NCBI GenBank assembly: GCA_050008715.1
Contig: JBEKMC010000012.1
Span: 26,763-90,762 of the forward strand
Source: JAKACA01 sp050008715
GTDB taxonomy: Bacteria > Actinomycetota > Acidimicrobiia > Acidimicrobiales > Bog-793
Direction: 5' to 3'
DNA length: 64,000 nt
The notes under the pieces were generated by a model that searched no databases, was not told the origin of the DNA, and was given only the letters and a program-made list of their open reading frames with translations. The first letter of the stretch is position 1, and the number at the start of each line of letters is the position of its first letter. Positions 47,972-56,705 of this stretch are shown here, piece by piece. The position numbers and the translations under genes were made by a program.

Positions 47972-49183
47972 ATGCCTGAAGCCGTCATCGTCGCCACCGC
48001 CCGCAGTCCGATCGGCCGCGCCTTCAAGGGATCCCTGAAGGACGTGCGCCCCGACGACCTCGCCGCCTACGTCGTCAAGGCCCTGTTGGAGAAAGTGCCC
48101 TCGCTCCCCGTCGAGCAGATCGAGGACCTGATCCTGGGATGCGGACAGCCCGCCGGCGAGGCGGGTTTCAACATCGCCCGCGTGGTGGCCATCCTCGCCG
48201 GTCTCGACAGCGTCCCCGGCGTGACCGTCAACCGGTACTGCTCGTCCTCGCTCCAGACGATTCGCATGGCTGCCCACGCGATCCGGGCGGGCGAAGGGGA
48301 CTGTTTCGTCGCCGCCGGGGTGGAGACGACCAGCCGGTTCTTCACGGGAGCCTCCGACGGCTCCCCCGGTACGCACAACCCCCTCTTCGCCGACGCCGAG
48401 GAGCACAGCGCCAAGCGCTCTGAAGGCGGCGCCTCAACCTGGGAGCCCCCCACCGGGTTGCCCGACATCTACCTCGCCATGGGCCAGACGGCCGAGAACG
48501 TGGCGGAATACGAGAACGTCAGCCGCGACGAGATGGACGAGTTCGCCGCTCTCTCGCAGAACCGGGCGGTCGAGAGCCAGGAGAACGGTTTCTTCGAACG
48601 CGAGATCACGCCCTACCCGCTTGCCGACGGCACCGTCGTCTCGAAGGACGACGGCCCGCGCGCCGGGACGACGGTGGAGGGACTTGCCAAGCTGCAGCCG
48701 GTCTTCCGCCCGGACGGCCGCGTGACCGCGGGCAACGCCTGCCCGCTCAATGACGGCGCTGCCGCCGTCGTGGTCATGAGCGACACACGGGCGGCAGAGC
48801 TCGGCATCCGCCCACTCGCCCGCATCGTGTCGAGCGGCGTCAGCGCCCTCGACCCCGAGATCATGGGGCTCGGCCCGATCGAGGCCAGCCGCCAGGCCCT
48901 GAAGCGGGCGGGCATGACCATCGACGACGTCGACCTCGTCGAGATCAACGAAGCCTTCGCCGCACAAGTCCTCCCTTCGGCGAAGCACCTCGGCATCGGG
49001 TGGGACAAGCTCAACGTCCACGGCGGGGCCATCGCCATCGGCCACCCGTTCGGCATGACCGGCGCCCGCATCATGACGACACTCCTCAACGGCCTCGAGA
49101 ACCAGGACAAGTCCGTCGGCCTCGAGACGATGTGCGTCGGCGGAGGGCAGGGCATGGCGATGATCGTCGAGCGCCTTGCCTGA
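47972..49183 (+). CDS. Acetyl-CoA acetyltransferase/thiolase, FadA5-like
   Basis: A 403-residue thiolase. It starts MPEAVIVATARSPIGRAFKGSLKDVRPDDL, has the active-site NRYCSSSLQTI (Cys90), INEAFAAQVL, GGAIAIGHPFGMTGAR with the catalytic His, and CVGGGQGMAMI with the second Cys. FadA5 in Mycobacterium cleaves steroid side-chain CoA esters; location next to the paired FadE genes and a KstR-like box supports that role here. No clear ribosome site precedes the ATG; a GGAGG lies further upstream. Confidence 0.9.
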   Translation: MPEAVIVATARSPIGRAFKGSLKDVRPDDLAAYVVKALLEKVPSLPVEQIEDLILGCGQPAGEAGFNIARVVAILAGLDSVPGVTVNRYCSSSLQTIRMAAHAIRAGEGDCFVAAGVETTSRFFTGASDGSPGTHNPLFADAEEHSAKRSEGGASTWEPPTGLPDIYLAMGQTAENVAEYENVSRDEMDEFAALSQNRAVESQENGFFEREITPYPLADGTVVSKDDGPRAGTTVEGLAKLQPVFRPDGRVTAGNACPLNDGAAAVVVMSDTRAAELGIRPLARIVSSGVSALDPEIMGLGPIEASRQALKRAGMTIDDVDLVEINEAFAAQVLPSAKHLGIGWDKLNVHGGAIAIGHPFGMTGARIMTTLLNGLENQDKSVGLETMCVGGGQGMAMIVERLA

Positions 49184-49295
49184 CGGGCGACGGGCCTGAC
49201 GGGCGACGGGCCTGACGGGCGACGGGCCTGACGGGCGACGCCGCCCGGCCCTCTGAGTCAGGCCGTCTGAGTCAGGCCGTCTGAGTCAGGCCGTC
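49179..49295 (+). repeat. Two tandem arrays (16-bp x4 and 14-bp x3) spanning both convergent stop codons
   Basis: CCTGACGGGCGACGGG starts at 49179, 49195, 49211 and 49227; the first copy contains the thiolase TGA. CTGAGTCAGGCCGT starts at 49253, 49267 and 49281; the last copy contains the opposing SDR stop (49286-49288). Each array seems to have grown from the 3' end of its gene. Confidence 0.95.
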
Positions 49296-50107
49296 AAGCC
49301 TCCGTCGAGCGGCACGATCGAGCCGGTCATAGGCCCAGCCTCTTCGGAGGCGATGAAGGCGATGAGGGCGGCGATGTCCGACGGCGGCGCAAACCCGAAC
49401 GGCGAGACGAGGCGCGCCAGCAAGCGCTCCGAGCCGTCCTCGGGGAGCTCGAAACTCGACAGCAGCGGCGTGTCCACGCCCCCCGGAGCGACCGCGTTCA
49501 CGCGGAACCCAACCTCGAGGTACTCGACGGCAAGGGCCTTCGTGAGGGCGACGACACCGCCCTTCGAGGCGCAGTAGGCCGCGCTGTAGGGCTGACCCAT
49601 CAGCCCGGCGGACGAGGCGACGTTGACGATGGCCGGTCGGGGGACGACGTCAGCCGCCGGCGTGGACCGGCGGCGGCGGTAGCGCTTCGGCTCCTCGGCG
49701 ACGCGGGCGCTCCAGCGGGCGAGCGCTGCCCGGCATACGAGAAACGTGCCCGTCAGGTTGACGCCGACCATCGTCGCCCACTCCCCGTCGGTGGTCTCGT
49801 GCGTATGCGAGAAACCCCCTACGCCCGCCACATTGCACACCACGTCCGGCATCCCCGCGGCTGCTTCCAGCGCCGCGAAGGCGACCTCGACAGCAACCGG
49901 GTCGGTGACGTCGCACGGAAGGGCGACGGCGCGGGCACCGCCCTCGGTCAGGGTAGCGACCGTTGTCTCCAAGCCACCGGCATCGCGATCCACGCAGCCG
50001 ACGGCGGCGCCCTCGGCTGCCAGGCGCTCCGCAGTCGCCCGGCCGATGCCGGAGGCCGCTCCGGTCACGAACGCCACCCGTCCCGAGAACCTCGCCGTAG
50101 CTGGCAC
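49286..50107 (-). CDS. Short-chain dehydrogenase/reductase
   Basis: A 273-residue SDR. The Rossmann glycine motif is VAFVTGAASGIGRATAERLA, NVAG is NVAGVGG, and the catalytic Ser-Tyr-Lys is seen in IVNVASSAGLMGQPYSAAYCASKGGVVALTKALAVEY. FRVNAVAPGGVDTPLL and GSIVPLDGGLTA are standard. An Arg-rich insertion (EEPKRYRRRRSTPAAD) separates strands. It may oxidise a hydroxyacyl-CoA or sterol hydroxyl; the substrate is unknown. GTG 50107 is chosen; upstream in-frame codons look non-coding. Confidence 0.9.
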   Translation of the reverse strand: MPATARFSGRVAFVTGAASGIGRATAERLAAEGAAVGCVDRDAGGLETTVATLTEGGARAVALPCDVTDPVAVEVAFAALEAAAGMPDVVCNVAGVGGFSHTHETTDGEWATMVGVNLTGTFLVCRAALARWSARVAEEPKRYRRRRSTPAADVVPRPAIVNVASSAGLMGQPYSAAYCASKGGVVALTKALAVEYLEVGFRVNAVAPGGVDTPLLSSFELPEDGSERLLARLVSPFGFAPPSDIAALIAFIASEEAGPMTGSIVPLDGGLTA

Positions 50108-50182
50108 GGTCAGCCACCGTAGCGGCCACGAGCCCCACAAGCCCGGCGAACCCGGCGAGCCCGCCCCGAGCTCCGAATAGGG

Positions 50183-50188
50183 GATAAT
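50183..50188 (+). promoter_or_regulatory. Candidate -10 element (GATAAT) of the lgt operon
   Basis: GATAAT lies 17 bases before the lgt GTG 50206. A start site about seven bases downstream would give a very short leader. No clear -35 was found. Confidence 0.4.
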
Positions 50189-50205
50189 CGGACGGTGATG
50201 ACGCC

Positions 50206-51207
50206 GTGAAGCCGATCCCCGTCGTCTTCCACATCGGCGCGCTCCAGATCCATACCTACGGGATCGGGCTCGCGATCACGTTCTGGGTGTCGTACCGGTA
50301 TTTCGCCCGCAGGCTACGCGCCCATGGCTACGACGACGGCTGGCTCGGCCAGGCCTTCGTCTGGATCATCGTGGCCTCGGTCGTGGGGGCCAGAGCGGTA
50401 CATGTCATCTCGGAGTGGGGTTTCTACTCGAAGAACCCCGGCGACATCCTCGCCGTCTGGCACGGCGGGCTCTCGAGCTACGGGGGGCTCCTCGGCGGTG
50501 TGCCCACCGGCCTCTACCTCGCCCACAGGTGGTGCAAGTCGCTCCGCCTCGTCGTCGCCCTCGACATCGTCGCCCCGGTGCTCGCCCTCGCCTGGGCGAT
50601 CGGGCGGCTGCTCGGGCCGCAGCTGATGGTCTCGGGCGGCGGCTACCCCACGAAGGCGTGGTATGGCATGGAGTACGCCGGCCAAGTCGGCAAGCGGGTG
50701 CCGGTGCCGATCTTCCAAGGCATCGAGTGTTTCGTCGTGTACCTCCTCGCGCTGCAGGTGGAGAAATACGTCGCTCGGCGCGGCGGGCCCTTCGGCGTCG
50801 TCGTGATGGGAACCGTGACGCTGTACGGGATATCGCGCTTGTTCGACGAGTCGGTGCTGCTTGCCCACGGCGCCGCCGGTACGGCTGTGGAGGTCGTCTC
50901 CGGTGCCTTCATCGTCGTCGGGATGGCGTTCACGGCTTGGCTGCTCGTGCGAGATCGCCACCGGGCGCGCCCGCCCCGACCCGAGGACGGTTCGCCCGGT
51001 CAGGACCCGTGGGCCAACCCCGAACCGCCCGAACCGGAGCCCCTCAAGATCGACGGCGCTGATGCCGATATAGATGACTTCGGCGGTGCAGATGGCGCCG
51101 TCGTCGAGGCGAACGCAGCACAGGTTGCCGCCGACGACGGCGCCCCTGCAGATGCCGGTGATCGCGACCCAGATGGAGTCGGCGCGGGCCGAGACGACCC
51201 CGCCTGA
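50206..51207 (+). CDS. lgt: Prolipoprotein diacylglyceryl transferase
   Basis: A 333-residue membrane enzyme that moves diacylglycerol to the lipobox Cys of prolipoproteins. About seven membrane helices; IHTYGIGLAITFWVSYRYFARRL, VVGARAVHVISEW, WHGGLSSYGGLLGG (with the essential His-Gly motif) and ALAWAIGRLLGPQLMVSGGGYPT are conserved. From about residue 255 an acidic, Pro/Asp-rich cytosolic tail (about 75 residues) is added, not part of the family core. GTG start with no strong ribosome site. It begins a + strand series that continues to 56668. Confidence 0.92.
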   Translation: MKPIPVVFHIGALQIHTYGIGLAITFWVSYRYFARRLRAHGYDDGWLGQAFVWIIVASVVGARAVHVISEWGFYSKNPGDILAVWHGGLSSYGGLLGGVPTGLYLAHRWCKSLRLVVALDIVAPVLALAWAIGRLLGPQLMVSGGGYPTKAWYGMEYAGQVGKRVPVPIFQGIECFVVYLLALQVEKYVARRGGPFGVVVMGTVTLYGISRLFDESVLLAHGAAGTAVEVVSGAFIVVGMAFTAWLLVRDRHRARPPRPEDGSPGQDPWANPEPPEPEPLKIDGADADIDDFGGADGAVVEANAAQVAADDGAPADAGDRDPDGVGAGRDDPA

Positions 51208-51289
51208 CAACCCCGACGGGCCGCTTCCAGGCACGCGCTCCGGCGTCGTGCATGAGCAGGCCCTCTAGGGCGAGCAGGGAGGAGGACTC

Positions 51290-52825
51290 GTGGCGGACGA
51301 CACGTCGGACCCGTCGCGCGCCGCTCGTCCCACTCCCCGCCACGGCGCCCACGGCACGCCGGCGAGTGTCGCCGCCAGGACGAGGGACACCAAAGCGGCC
51401 GGTCCGGGCGGAGCCGCCAGGACGAGCGCCAGAAAGGCCGGCTCGGGAGCGACGGGCACGCCGAGGCCGGGCGCCGAGAACGCGTCCGTGCCGGCAAGCG
51501 GCGTTGCGAAGGCTGCAGCCGGCTCTGCAACGGCAGCCGGCTCTGCAACGGCAGCCGGCTCTGCAACGGCAGCCGGCTCTGCAACGGCAGCCGGCGCCGC
51601 AGGGGCAGCCGGCGCGGCAAGGAAGAAGCCCGGCGTCGCGAGAAAGGCGACCAGCGCCGCGAAGAAGGCGGGCGGCGTCGCAACGCAGAGCGGCGTCGCC
51701 AAGAAGAGCACCGCCGGCACGAAGAGCACCGGGACTTCAGGCCGCTCCGCCTCCGGCAGTCGCGCCTCGGATGGCGGGAGGGCTGCACCCAGCAGCCCGA
51801 GAGCCGCCGCCAGTCGTGCCCGCCCCAGCCGAGCCGCAGCGAGCAGCAGTGGGGAGAAGCCCGGGCCGCAGCTGGCCGGAATCGTCCCCGGTGGCGCCGC
51901 TGACGTACCCGAAGCGGATCGAAGCACCGCTGCCGATCCGGCTGTGGCTGGCGCCGTTACGGACAGCATCGAGGCGTGGGCGGACACACTGTTCGGACCG
52001 CTCGACGTTGGGACGGAACGCGCCGGACGCCCTGAGACGCAGGAGGCAGGGGGCGACAGCATCGAGCACTGGGCTGATGCCCTGTTCGGGCCGCCGTATC
52101 CGCCGCCGGCACTCGACGCTGCCCCGACAGGGGAAGGCGCGTCAGCCCTCCGGGAACAGATGGGGCGCGCAGATACTGCGGACACCGGCATCGGCTTCGC
52201 CGGCACCTGGGCAGCCATGGGCGCCGATATGTCGGGCGGCCCGTGGCCGAAGACCTCCCCAACCGTCGACACGGTGCAGTGGGCGGGCAGCCGCGTCGCC
52301 GCCAGCAACACCCTCCCGCGGCACAACCAGTCTCCGGCGCCGCTCGAGTTGGAGCTCAAGGCGTTGGCGGCGCGTTCCGGCAAGCGCCGACCGCACCGGC
52401 TCTCCCGCGTGGGTCTCCCGATCCTCGTCGCATGCGTCGTAGCCCTCGCCGTCGTCGTCGCGGTAGCCGGCAGCCACCCAAGTGGGGCTGTCTCCACCAC
52501 GACCCTCGCGCCGACGTCGACCGTTCGTGCCCACGCGATCGCCATCCCGAGGCGGGTGAAGACGACTCACCGCCGTCCTGCGGCGACGACAACAACGACG
52601 ACGACTCGTGCACCGGTCAGGAAGAAGCACCACGGCGCTTCCAAGCCGTCGAAGACGACGACCACGACGACGACGAGGCCGGTAACGACGACGACCAGAC
52701 CGGTGACTACGACGACGAGGCCGGTAACGACGACGACCAGACCGGTGACGACGACCACCACCAGCACGACCACGACGACCACGCTCCCGGTGACGACCAC
52801 GACATGCCCACCGCACGGCTGTTGA
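51290..52825 (+). CDS. Histone-H1-like membrane protein with Thr-rich external tail
   Basis: A 511-residue protein of no known family. Residues 1-190 are Ala/Lys/Arg/Ser-rich with H1-like AARKKPGVARKATSAAKKAGG patterns, and an AGSATA repeat encoded by an 18-base unit. Residues about 225-275 hold two copies of DSIE-WAD-LFGP. One membrane helix lies around 372-394 (LSRVGLPILVACVVALAVVVAV). The outer part has four RPVTTTT repeats and ends CPPHGC. It could link DNA or RNA at the inner face to the wall; this is inference. GTG 51290 follows GGGAGGAGG. Confidence 0.72.
   Translation: MADDTSDPSRAARPTPRHGAHGTPASVAARTRDTKAAGPGGAARTSARKAGSGATGTPRPGAENASVPASGVAKAAAGSATAAGSATAAGSATAAGSATAAGAAGAAGAARKKPGVARKATSAAKKAGGVATQSGVAKKSTAGTKSTGTSGRSASGSRASDGGRAAPSSPRAAASRARPSRAAASSSGEKPGPQLAGIVPGGAADVPEADRSTAADPAVAGAVTDSIEAWADTLFGPLDVGTERAGRPETQEAGGDSIEHWADALFGPPYPPPALDAAPTGEGASALREQMGRADTADTGIGFAGTWAAMGADMSGGPWPKTSPTVDTVQWAGSRVAASNTLPRHNQSPAPLELELKALAARSGKRRPHRLSRVGLPILVACVVALAVVVAVAGSHPSGAVSTTTLAPTSTVRAHAIAIPRRVKTTHRRPAATTTTTTTRAPVRKKHHGASKPSKTTTTTTTRPVTTTTRPVTTTTRPVTTTTRPVTTTTTSTTTTTTLPVTTTTCPPHGC
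51515..51586 (+). repeat. 18-bp tandem repeat (four units) inside the H1-like gene
   Basis: GCAGCCGGCTCTGCAACG begins at 51515, 51533, 51551 and 51569 and is followed by a related partial copy. It is in frame and encodes the AGSATA repeats. Confidence 0.95.
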
Positions 52826-54813
52826 TGACCCCCTTCGCGTCTGATGCGGGCGCCACGCACGGCGCGGGACCGCTCCGGTCTGCTGGGCGACGGTCGCGGC
52901 CCGCGGCCGTAGCAGCCCTTTCACTTCTCCTTCCTGTCGCCGCTGTCGCCGCCGCGCCCGTCGCACGGGCCTCGGCGCCCGGCCGTACCACCACGAAATC
53001 CACCGTGGCGGCACCCGCCGTGAGCTACCCGCACCAGGCAGCAGGCGTCGGAGGCTTCGCGTGGGCCGTCAACCGAGTCGCCTCGACCATCACGCCGATC
53101 GACCTCGACACCGATGTCGCCGCCGGCGCTGTGACCACCCGCGGTCCGGCGGCTGTGGCCTTCGACGCCGCCACCGATACCGCCTATGCAGCCAACTACG
53201 GCACCGGCACGGTCACGCCGATCGAGATGCGACAGCTCAAGGCCGAGAAGCCGATCGAGGTGTGCAAGAACCCCGACGGCATCGCTCTCGCCCCGGACGA
53301 CTCCACGGCCTATGTCGCCTGCTACGGCTCGGCATTGCTCGTTCCGATCACGCTGGCCACCGGTGCCGTCCACAAAGGGCTCCACGCCGGCAGCGGACCG
53401 TCCGCCGTCGAGCTGTCGCCGGATGGAAAAGTCGCCTACGTCACGGACCTGCTCAGCGACCAGCTGGTGGGGATCAGCCTCCAGACTGGCCAGTGGCGGT
53501 TCAAGGTACCGGTCGGCTCCAAGCCCGAGGCCGTCGCCGTCACGCCTGACGGGCGGTGGGCCTACGTCGCCGACTTCGGCTCGGCCACCGTGACTCCCGT
53601 GAACCTCAGCAGTGGCAAGGCCGGCGCCGCCCTCAAGGTCGGCGAGGAGCCCGACGGTGTGGCGATCACGCCGAACGGCGCCACCGCCCTGGTCGTCGAT
53701 TACGGCTCGGGCCGGCTGGTGGAGGTGACCGTCGCCACCGGTCATGTCGGCCCGACGGTCGCGGTCGGGACCGACCCCACGAGCGTCGTCGTCTCCGGCG
53801 ACGGGCACACGTCGTACGTGACCGACTTCCACTCAGGCCAGGTCTTCCCGGTCGCCATCTCGCACCTCGTGCCCGAGCCCGGCATCACCGTAGGAGCAGG
53901 GCCGACAGCGGAGGCCTTCGGCAGCGCCGGCAACGCGCTCCTCGTCGCCGACTACTCAGGCAACCGCTTGTCCGAGGTCGACCTCGGTGTCGTCGCCCCA
54001 CGGGCTCCGATTCATCTCGCCGGCCAACCAGTCGACGCCGCCGTCACACCGGACGGCAAGACGCTATGGGTGACGCTCTTCTCCAAGAACGAGATCGTTC
54101 CCATCACCGCCGCCACCGGTGCAATCGGGAAGGGCATCGCGGTCGGTGAGGGTCCCGACGCCATCGCGATCGACACCGCCGGCGCCGAAGCTGTCGTCGC
54201 CAACCATGGCTCCGGCACGGCGAGCCTGATCGACTTGTCCAACGACAAGGTGACGGGAACCGTGACCGTCGGCGTTCATCCGGACGCCGTCGCCATCACC
54301 GCGTCAGGTGTCGCCCTCGTCGCCAACTACACCTCGGCGTCGGTGACGGCCATCAACCTCTCTTCGGGCAACGCGCAAGGTACGGTCAGCGTGCCGGCCG
54401 GACCGGATGCCCTCGTGGTGTCACCGAACGGCTACTCCGTCCTCGTCGCCAGCCGCCTGGGCAACGAACTGAGCAAAGTCGAGGTCTGGAACCTCTCGAT
54501 CCGGCACCAGGTCACGGTCCCGTCGCCGACTGGAATGATCGTGTCGGCGCAGTCCGACGTCGCCTATGTCGTCTCCGACTCGGGTACGTTGATGCAGGTG
54601 ACGATCCATGGATTCACGGTGACCCAGACCGGCTCGGCTGGATCGGCACCCCTTGCGCTCGTGATGGTCCCGAGCGGCCGATTCGTCCTCGTCGCCGACT
54701 CGGGGAGCGGGCAGATCGCCGAGATCGACGTCACGACCGGCAAGACGATTCTCGCCGTCACGAGCGGCGCCGGCGTCGATTCCGTGGCCCTCACCGAGGC
54801 GGGACCCGGCTGA
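52825..54813 (+). CDS. Secreted YVTN/NHL-like beta-propeller protein
   Basis: A 662-residue exported protein. A signal segment (RPAAVAALSLLLPVAAVAAAP) ends near residue 50. The rest consists of about twelve propeller blades with the pattern GPAAVAFDAATDTAYAANYGTGTVTPI, PDGKVAYVTDLLSDQLVGISL, and PDGRWAYVADFGSATVTPVNL, the YVTN type. Such proteins are extracellular binding platforms. ATG 52825 overlaps the previous stop as TGATG; ATG 52804 is possible. It is the third gene of the lgt-led series and, with the H1-like protein, may form an envelope complex. Confidence 0.85.
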   Translation: MTPFASDAGATHGAGPLRSAGRRSRPAAVAALSLLLPVAAVAAAPVARASAPGRTTTKSTVAAPAVSYPHQAAGVGGFAWAVNRVASTITPIDLDTDVAAGAVTTRGPAAVAFDAATDTAYAANYGTGTVTPIEMRQLKAEKPIEVCKNPDGIALAPDDSTAYVACYGSALLVPITLATGAVHKGLHAGSGPSAVELSPDGKVAYVTDLLSDQLVGISLQTGQWRFKVPVGSKPEAVAVTPDGRWAYVADFGSATVTPVNLSSGKAGAALKVGEEPDGVAITPNGATALVVDYGSGRLVEVTVATGHVGPTVAVGTDPTSVVVSGDGHTSYVTDFHSGQVFPVAISHLVPEPGITVGAGPTAEAFGSAGNALLVADYSGNRLSEVDLGVVAPRAPIHLAGQPVDAAVTPDGKTLWVTLFSKNEIVPITAATGAIGKGIAVGEGPDAIAIDTAGAEAVVANHGSGTASLIDLSNDKVTGTVTVGVHPDAVAITASGVALVANYTSASVTAINLSSGNAQGTVSVPAGPDALVVSPNGYSVLVASRLGNELSKVEVWNLSIRHQVTVPSPTGMIVSAQSDVAYVVSDSGTLMQVTIHGFTVTQTGSAGSAPLALVMVPSGRFVLVADSGSGQIAEIDVTTGKTILAVTSGAGVDSVALTEAGPG

Positions 54814-54863
54814 GCCTGCACGAGATCGCTGCTTCCGCTGGGAACTCGAACCAGCTCCGGGAC

Positions 54864-55928
54864 TTGCCCGCGCCCGCGGCCGCCGGCCCCGTCGTCGAGA
54901 CCGCGGGCGTCACGTTCCGCTACCTCGACCCGGACGAAGCGATTGCGAGCGTCTCGGTAGTACAGGAGGTGACCAATCCCCGCAACGGGCCTGCACTGGA
55001 GCGGCGACGCGGCGGGCTCTGGGCCGCCGAGCTCGAGCGCCCCCCGGTGGATCGTCTCGAGTACCGGCTCGAGGTCGAACGCCTCGACGGCGCCCGCGAC
55101 ACCCTCCTCGATCCCGCCAACCCGCTGCGGGCGCCGGGCGCCTTCGGCGAACGATCGGTGATCGAGTTCCCCGAGTACCGGCCGCCCAAGTGGTTGCCGA
55201 GTGACCCGCCGGCCGGAGCGGTGCAGGAGATCCGTGTACCGTCCGCCCTGCTGGGCGAGGAGCAGCCCACCCTCGTATGGTCGGCCGCAGGTACGTCCCC
55301 TCGGGATCCACTGCCGTTGCTGATCGCGCTCGACGGTGAGGAGTTCGCCCGCTTCTCCGGTCTGCTGCACCTGCTCGACGCGGAGGTTGCCAGCGGTGGC
55401 CTGCCACCCATGCGGGCTGCCCTCTGCCAACCCACCCGCCGCGACGAGCACTACACCGCAAGCCCGGACTTCGCCGAGTACCTCGCCCGCCAGTTGATCC
55501 CTGCGGTCGAGGACCTCGGCGCCCTCGCCCCAGGACCTCGCTTTCGCGTAGGGCTCGGTGCCAGTCTCGGAGGCCTCGCCCTCCTGCACGCCCACCGGCG
55601 ATTCCCGCGCAGCCTCGGTGCGCTCTTCCTCCAGTCGAGCAGTTTCTTCCAGCCGGGCAGCCTGCCCGGATCTGCGAACATCGAGCGCATCGAGCGCTTC
55701 GTGGGAGACGTGACCTCCGCTCCGTCGTGGGACGACCCGATCCGCGTCGTCATGACATGCGGCACCGTCGAGCAGAACCTCGAGAACAACCGTGACTGCG
55801 TCGCGGCCCTTGTCGCCCAGGGATACCCGGCGGTCTTGCGCGTCGTCCGCGACGCCCACAACTGGATCGCCTGGCGTGACGCATGGACGCCCCATCTCGT
55901 CGACCTCCTCGTCGAGGCCTGGTCATGA
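54864..55928 (+). CDS. Fes-like alpha/beta hydrolase (enterochelin esterase family)
   Basis: A protein of about 354 residues with an N-terminal immunoglobulin-like domain (VTFRYLDPDEAIASVSVV) and a C-terminal esterase domain of the Fes/IroE type. The nucleophile elbow is VGLGASLGGLALLHAHRRFP, and VMTCGTVEQNLENNRDC and RVVRDAHNWIAWRDAWTPHL supply the other residues (His near the end). The start is unsure: TTG 54864 is conservative, but coding-like sequence extends up to CTG 54810, which overlaps the previous stop. It heads the pair of hydrolases before the amide-ligase genes. The substrate is not known. Confidence 0.82.
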   Translation: MPAPAAAGPVVETAGVTFRYLDPDEAIASVSVVQEVTNPRNGPALERRRGGLWAAELERPPVDRLEYRLEVERLDGARDTLLDPANPLRAPGAFGERSVIEFPEYRPPKWLPSDPPAGAVQEIRVPSALLGEEQPTLVWSAAGTSPRDPLPLLIALDGEEFARFSGLLHLLDAEVASGGLPPMRAALCQPTRRDEHYTASPDFAEYLARQLIPAVEDLGALAPGPRFRVGLGASLGGLALLHAHRRFPRSLGALFLQSSSFFQPGSLPGSANIERIERFVGDVTSAPSWDDPIRVVMTCGTVEQNLENNRDCVAALVAQGYPAVLRVVRDAHNWIAWRDAWTPHLVDLLVEAWS

Positions 55929-56668
55929 GGCGCGACACCGTCGTGCTGCACTCGGTACCGATCGGAGACAGCAAGGTCATCGCGTACGGGCACTGGGGGC
56001 GCCCTGTCCTCGTCTTTGCCTCCGACAGCGGTCGGGCCGACGACTTCGAGAACAACGGGCTCCTCGGATCCGTCGCCGGGCTGGTCGAGGACGGCCGAGT
56101 CAAGATCTACTGCATCGACAGCTTCGAATCGGGCAGCTGGCGCCGGAGCGACCTACCCCTCGAACTGAGAGCGAAAGAGCATCAGCGATTCGAGGATTAC
56201 GTCGTCAACGACGTCGTCCCGTTCATCCACGACGACTGCGGCGGGCGTCGGGATGTGCTCGTGACGGGGTGCAGTTTTGGCGCGTATCACGCCGCCAACT
56301 TCGCCCTCCGGCGTGCTGACCTCTTCCCGCGAGCGATCTGCCTGTCCGGCGCGTATGACATGTCGCGAATCGGCTGGGGCGAGCGGGGCGACTCGTTCTA
56401 CTTCCACAACCCGGTCGATTACGTGGCAAATCTCGACGGCGATCATCTCGACTGGCTGCGCCGGCGTGTCCAGCTCACCCTTGTCGCGGGTCAGGGTGCC
56501 TGGGAGGACGACAGCGCAAGTGGCGCGCTGCCGAGCACACGCAGGTTGGCGTCGCTGCTCGATGCGAAGCAGATACCGCATGAGCTCGACATCTGGGGCC
56601 ACGACGCCGCCCACGACTGGCCATGGTGGCAGCGACAGCTGGCGTACCATCTCCCCCGCCACTGCTGA
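55925..56668 (+). CDS. Alpha/beta hydrolase, esterase family (COG4947-like)
   Basis: A 247-residue esterase-like protein. VPIGDSKVIAYGHWGRPVLVFASDSGRADDFENNG starts it, the elbow is VLVTGCSFGAYHAANFALRRAD, with Ser replaced around by C-S-F-G (G-C-S-F-G), and HDAAHDWPWWQRQLAYHL carries the C-terminal His. The COG4947 group is often found next to GCS2 and ATP-grasp genes, as here. ATG 55925 overlaps the upstream esterase stop as ATGA. It converges on the GCS2 gene over 37 bases. A role in trimming or releasing an amide-linked product is inference. Confidence 0.85.
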   Translation: MRRDTVVLHSVPIGDSKVIAYGHWGRPVLVFASDSGRADDFENNGLLGSVAGLVEDGRVKIYCIDSFESGSWRRSDLPLELRAKEHQRFEDYVVNDVVPFIHDDCGGRRDVLVTGCSFGAYHAANFALRRADLFPRAICLSGAYDMSRIGWGERGDSFYFHNPVDYVANLDGDHLDWLRRRVQLTLVAGQGAWEDDSASGALPSTRRLASLLDAKQIPHELDIWGHDAAHDWPWWQRQLAYHLPRHC

Positions 56669-56705
56669 TCAGGCACAGAGTCGGCGCGGCTCCACTGTAG
56701 GGCGC

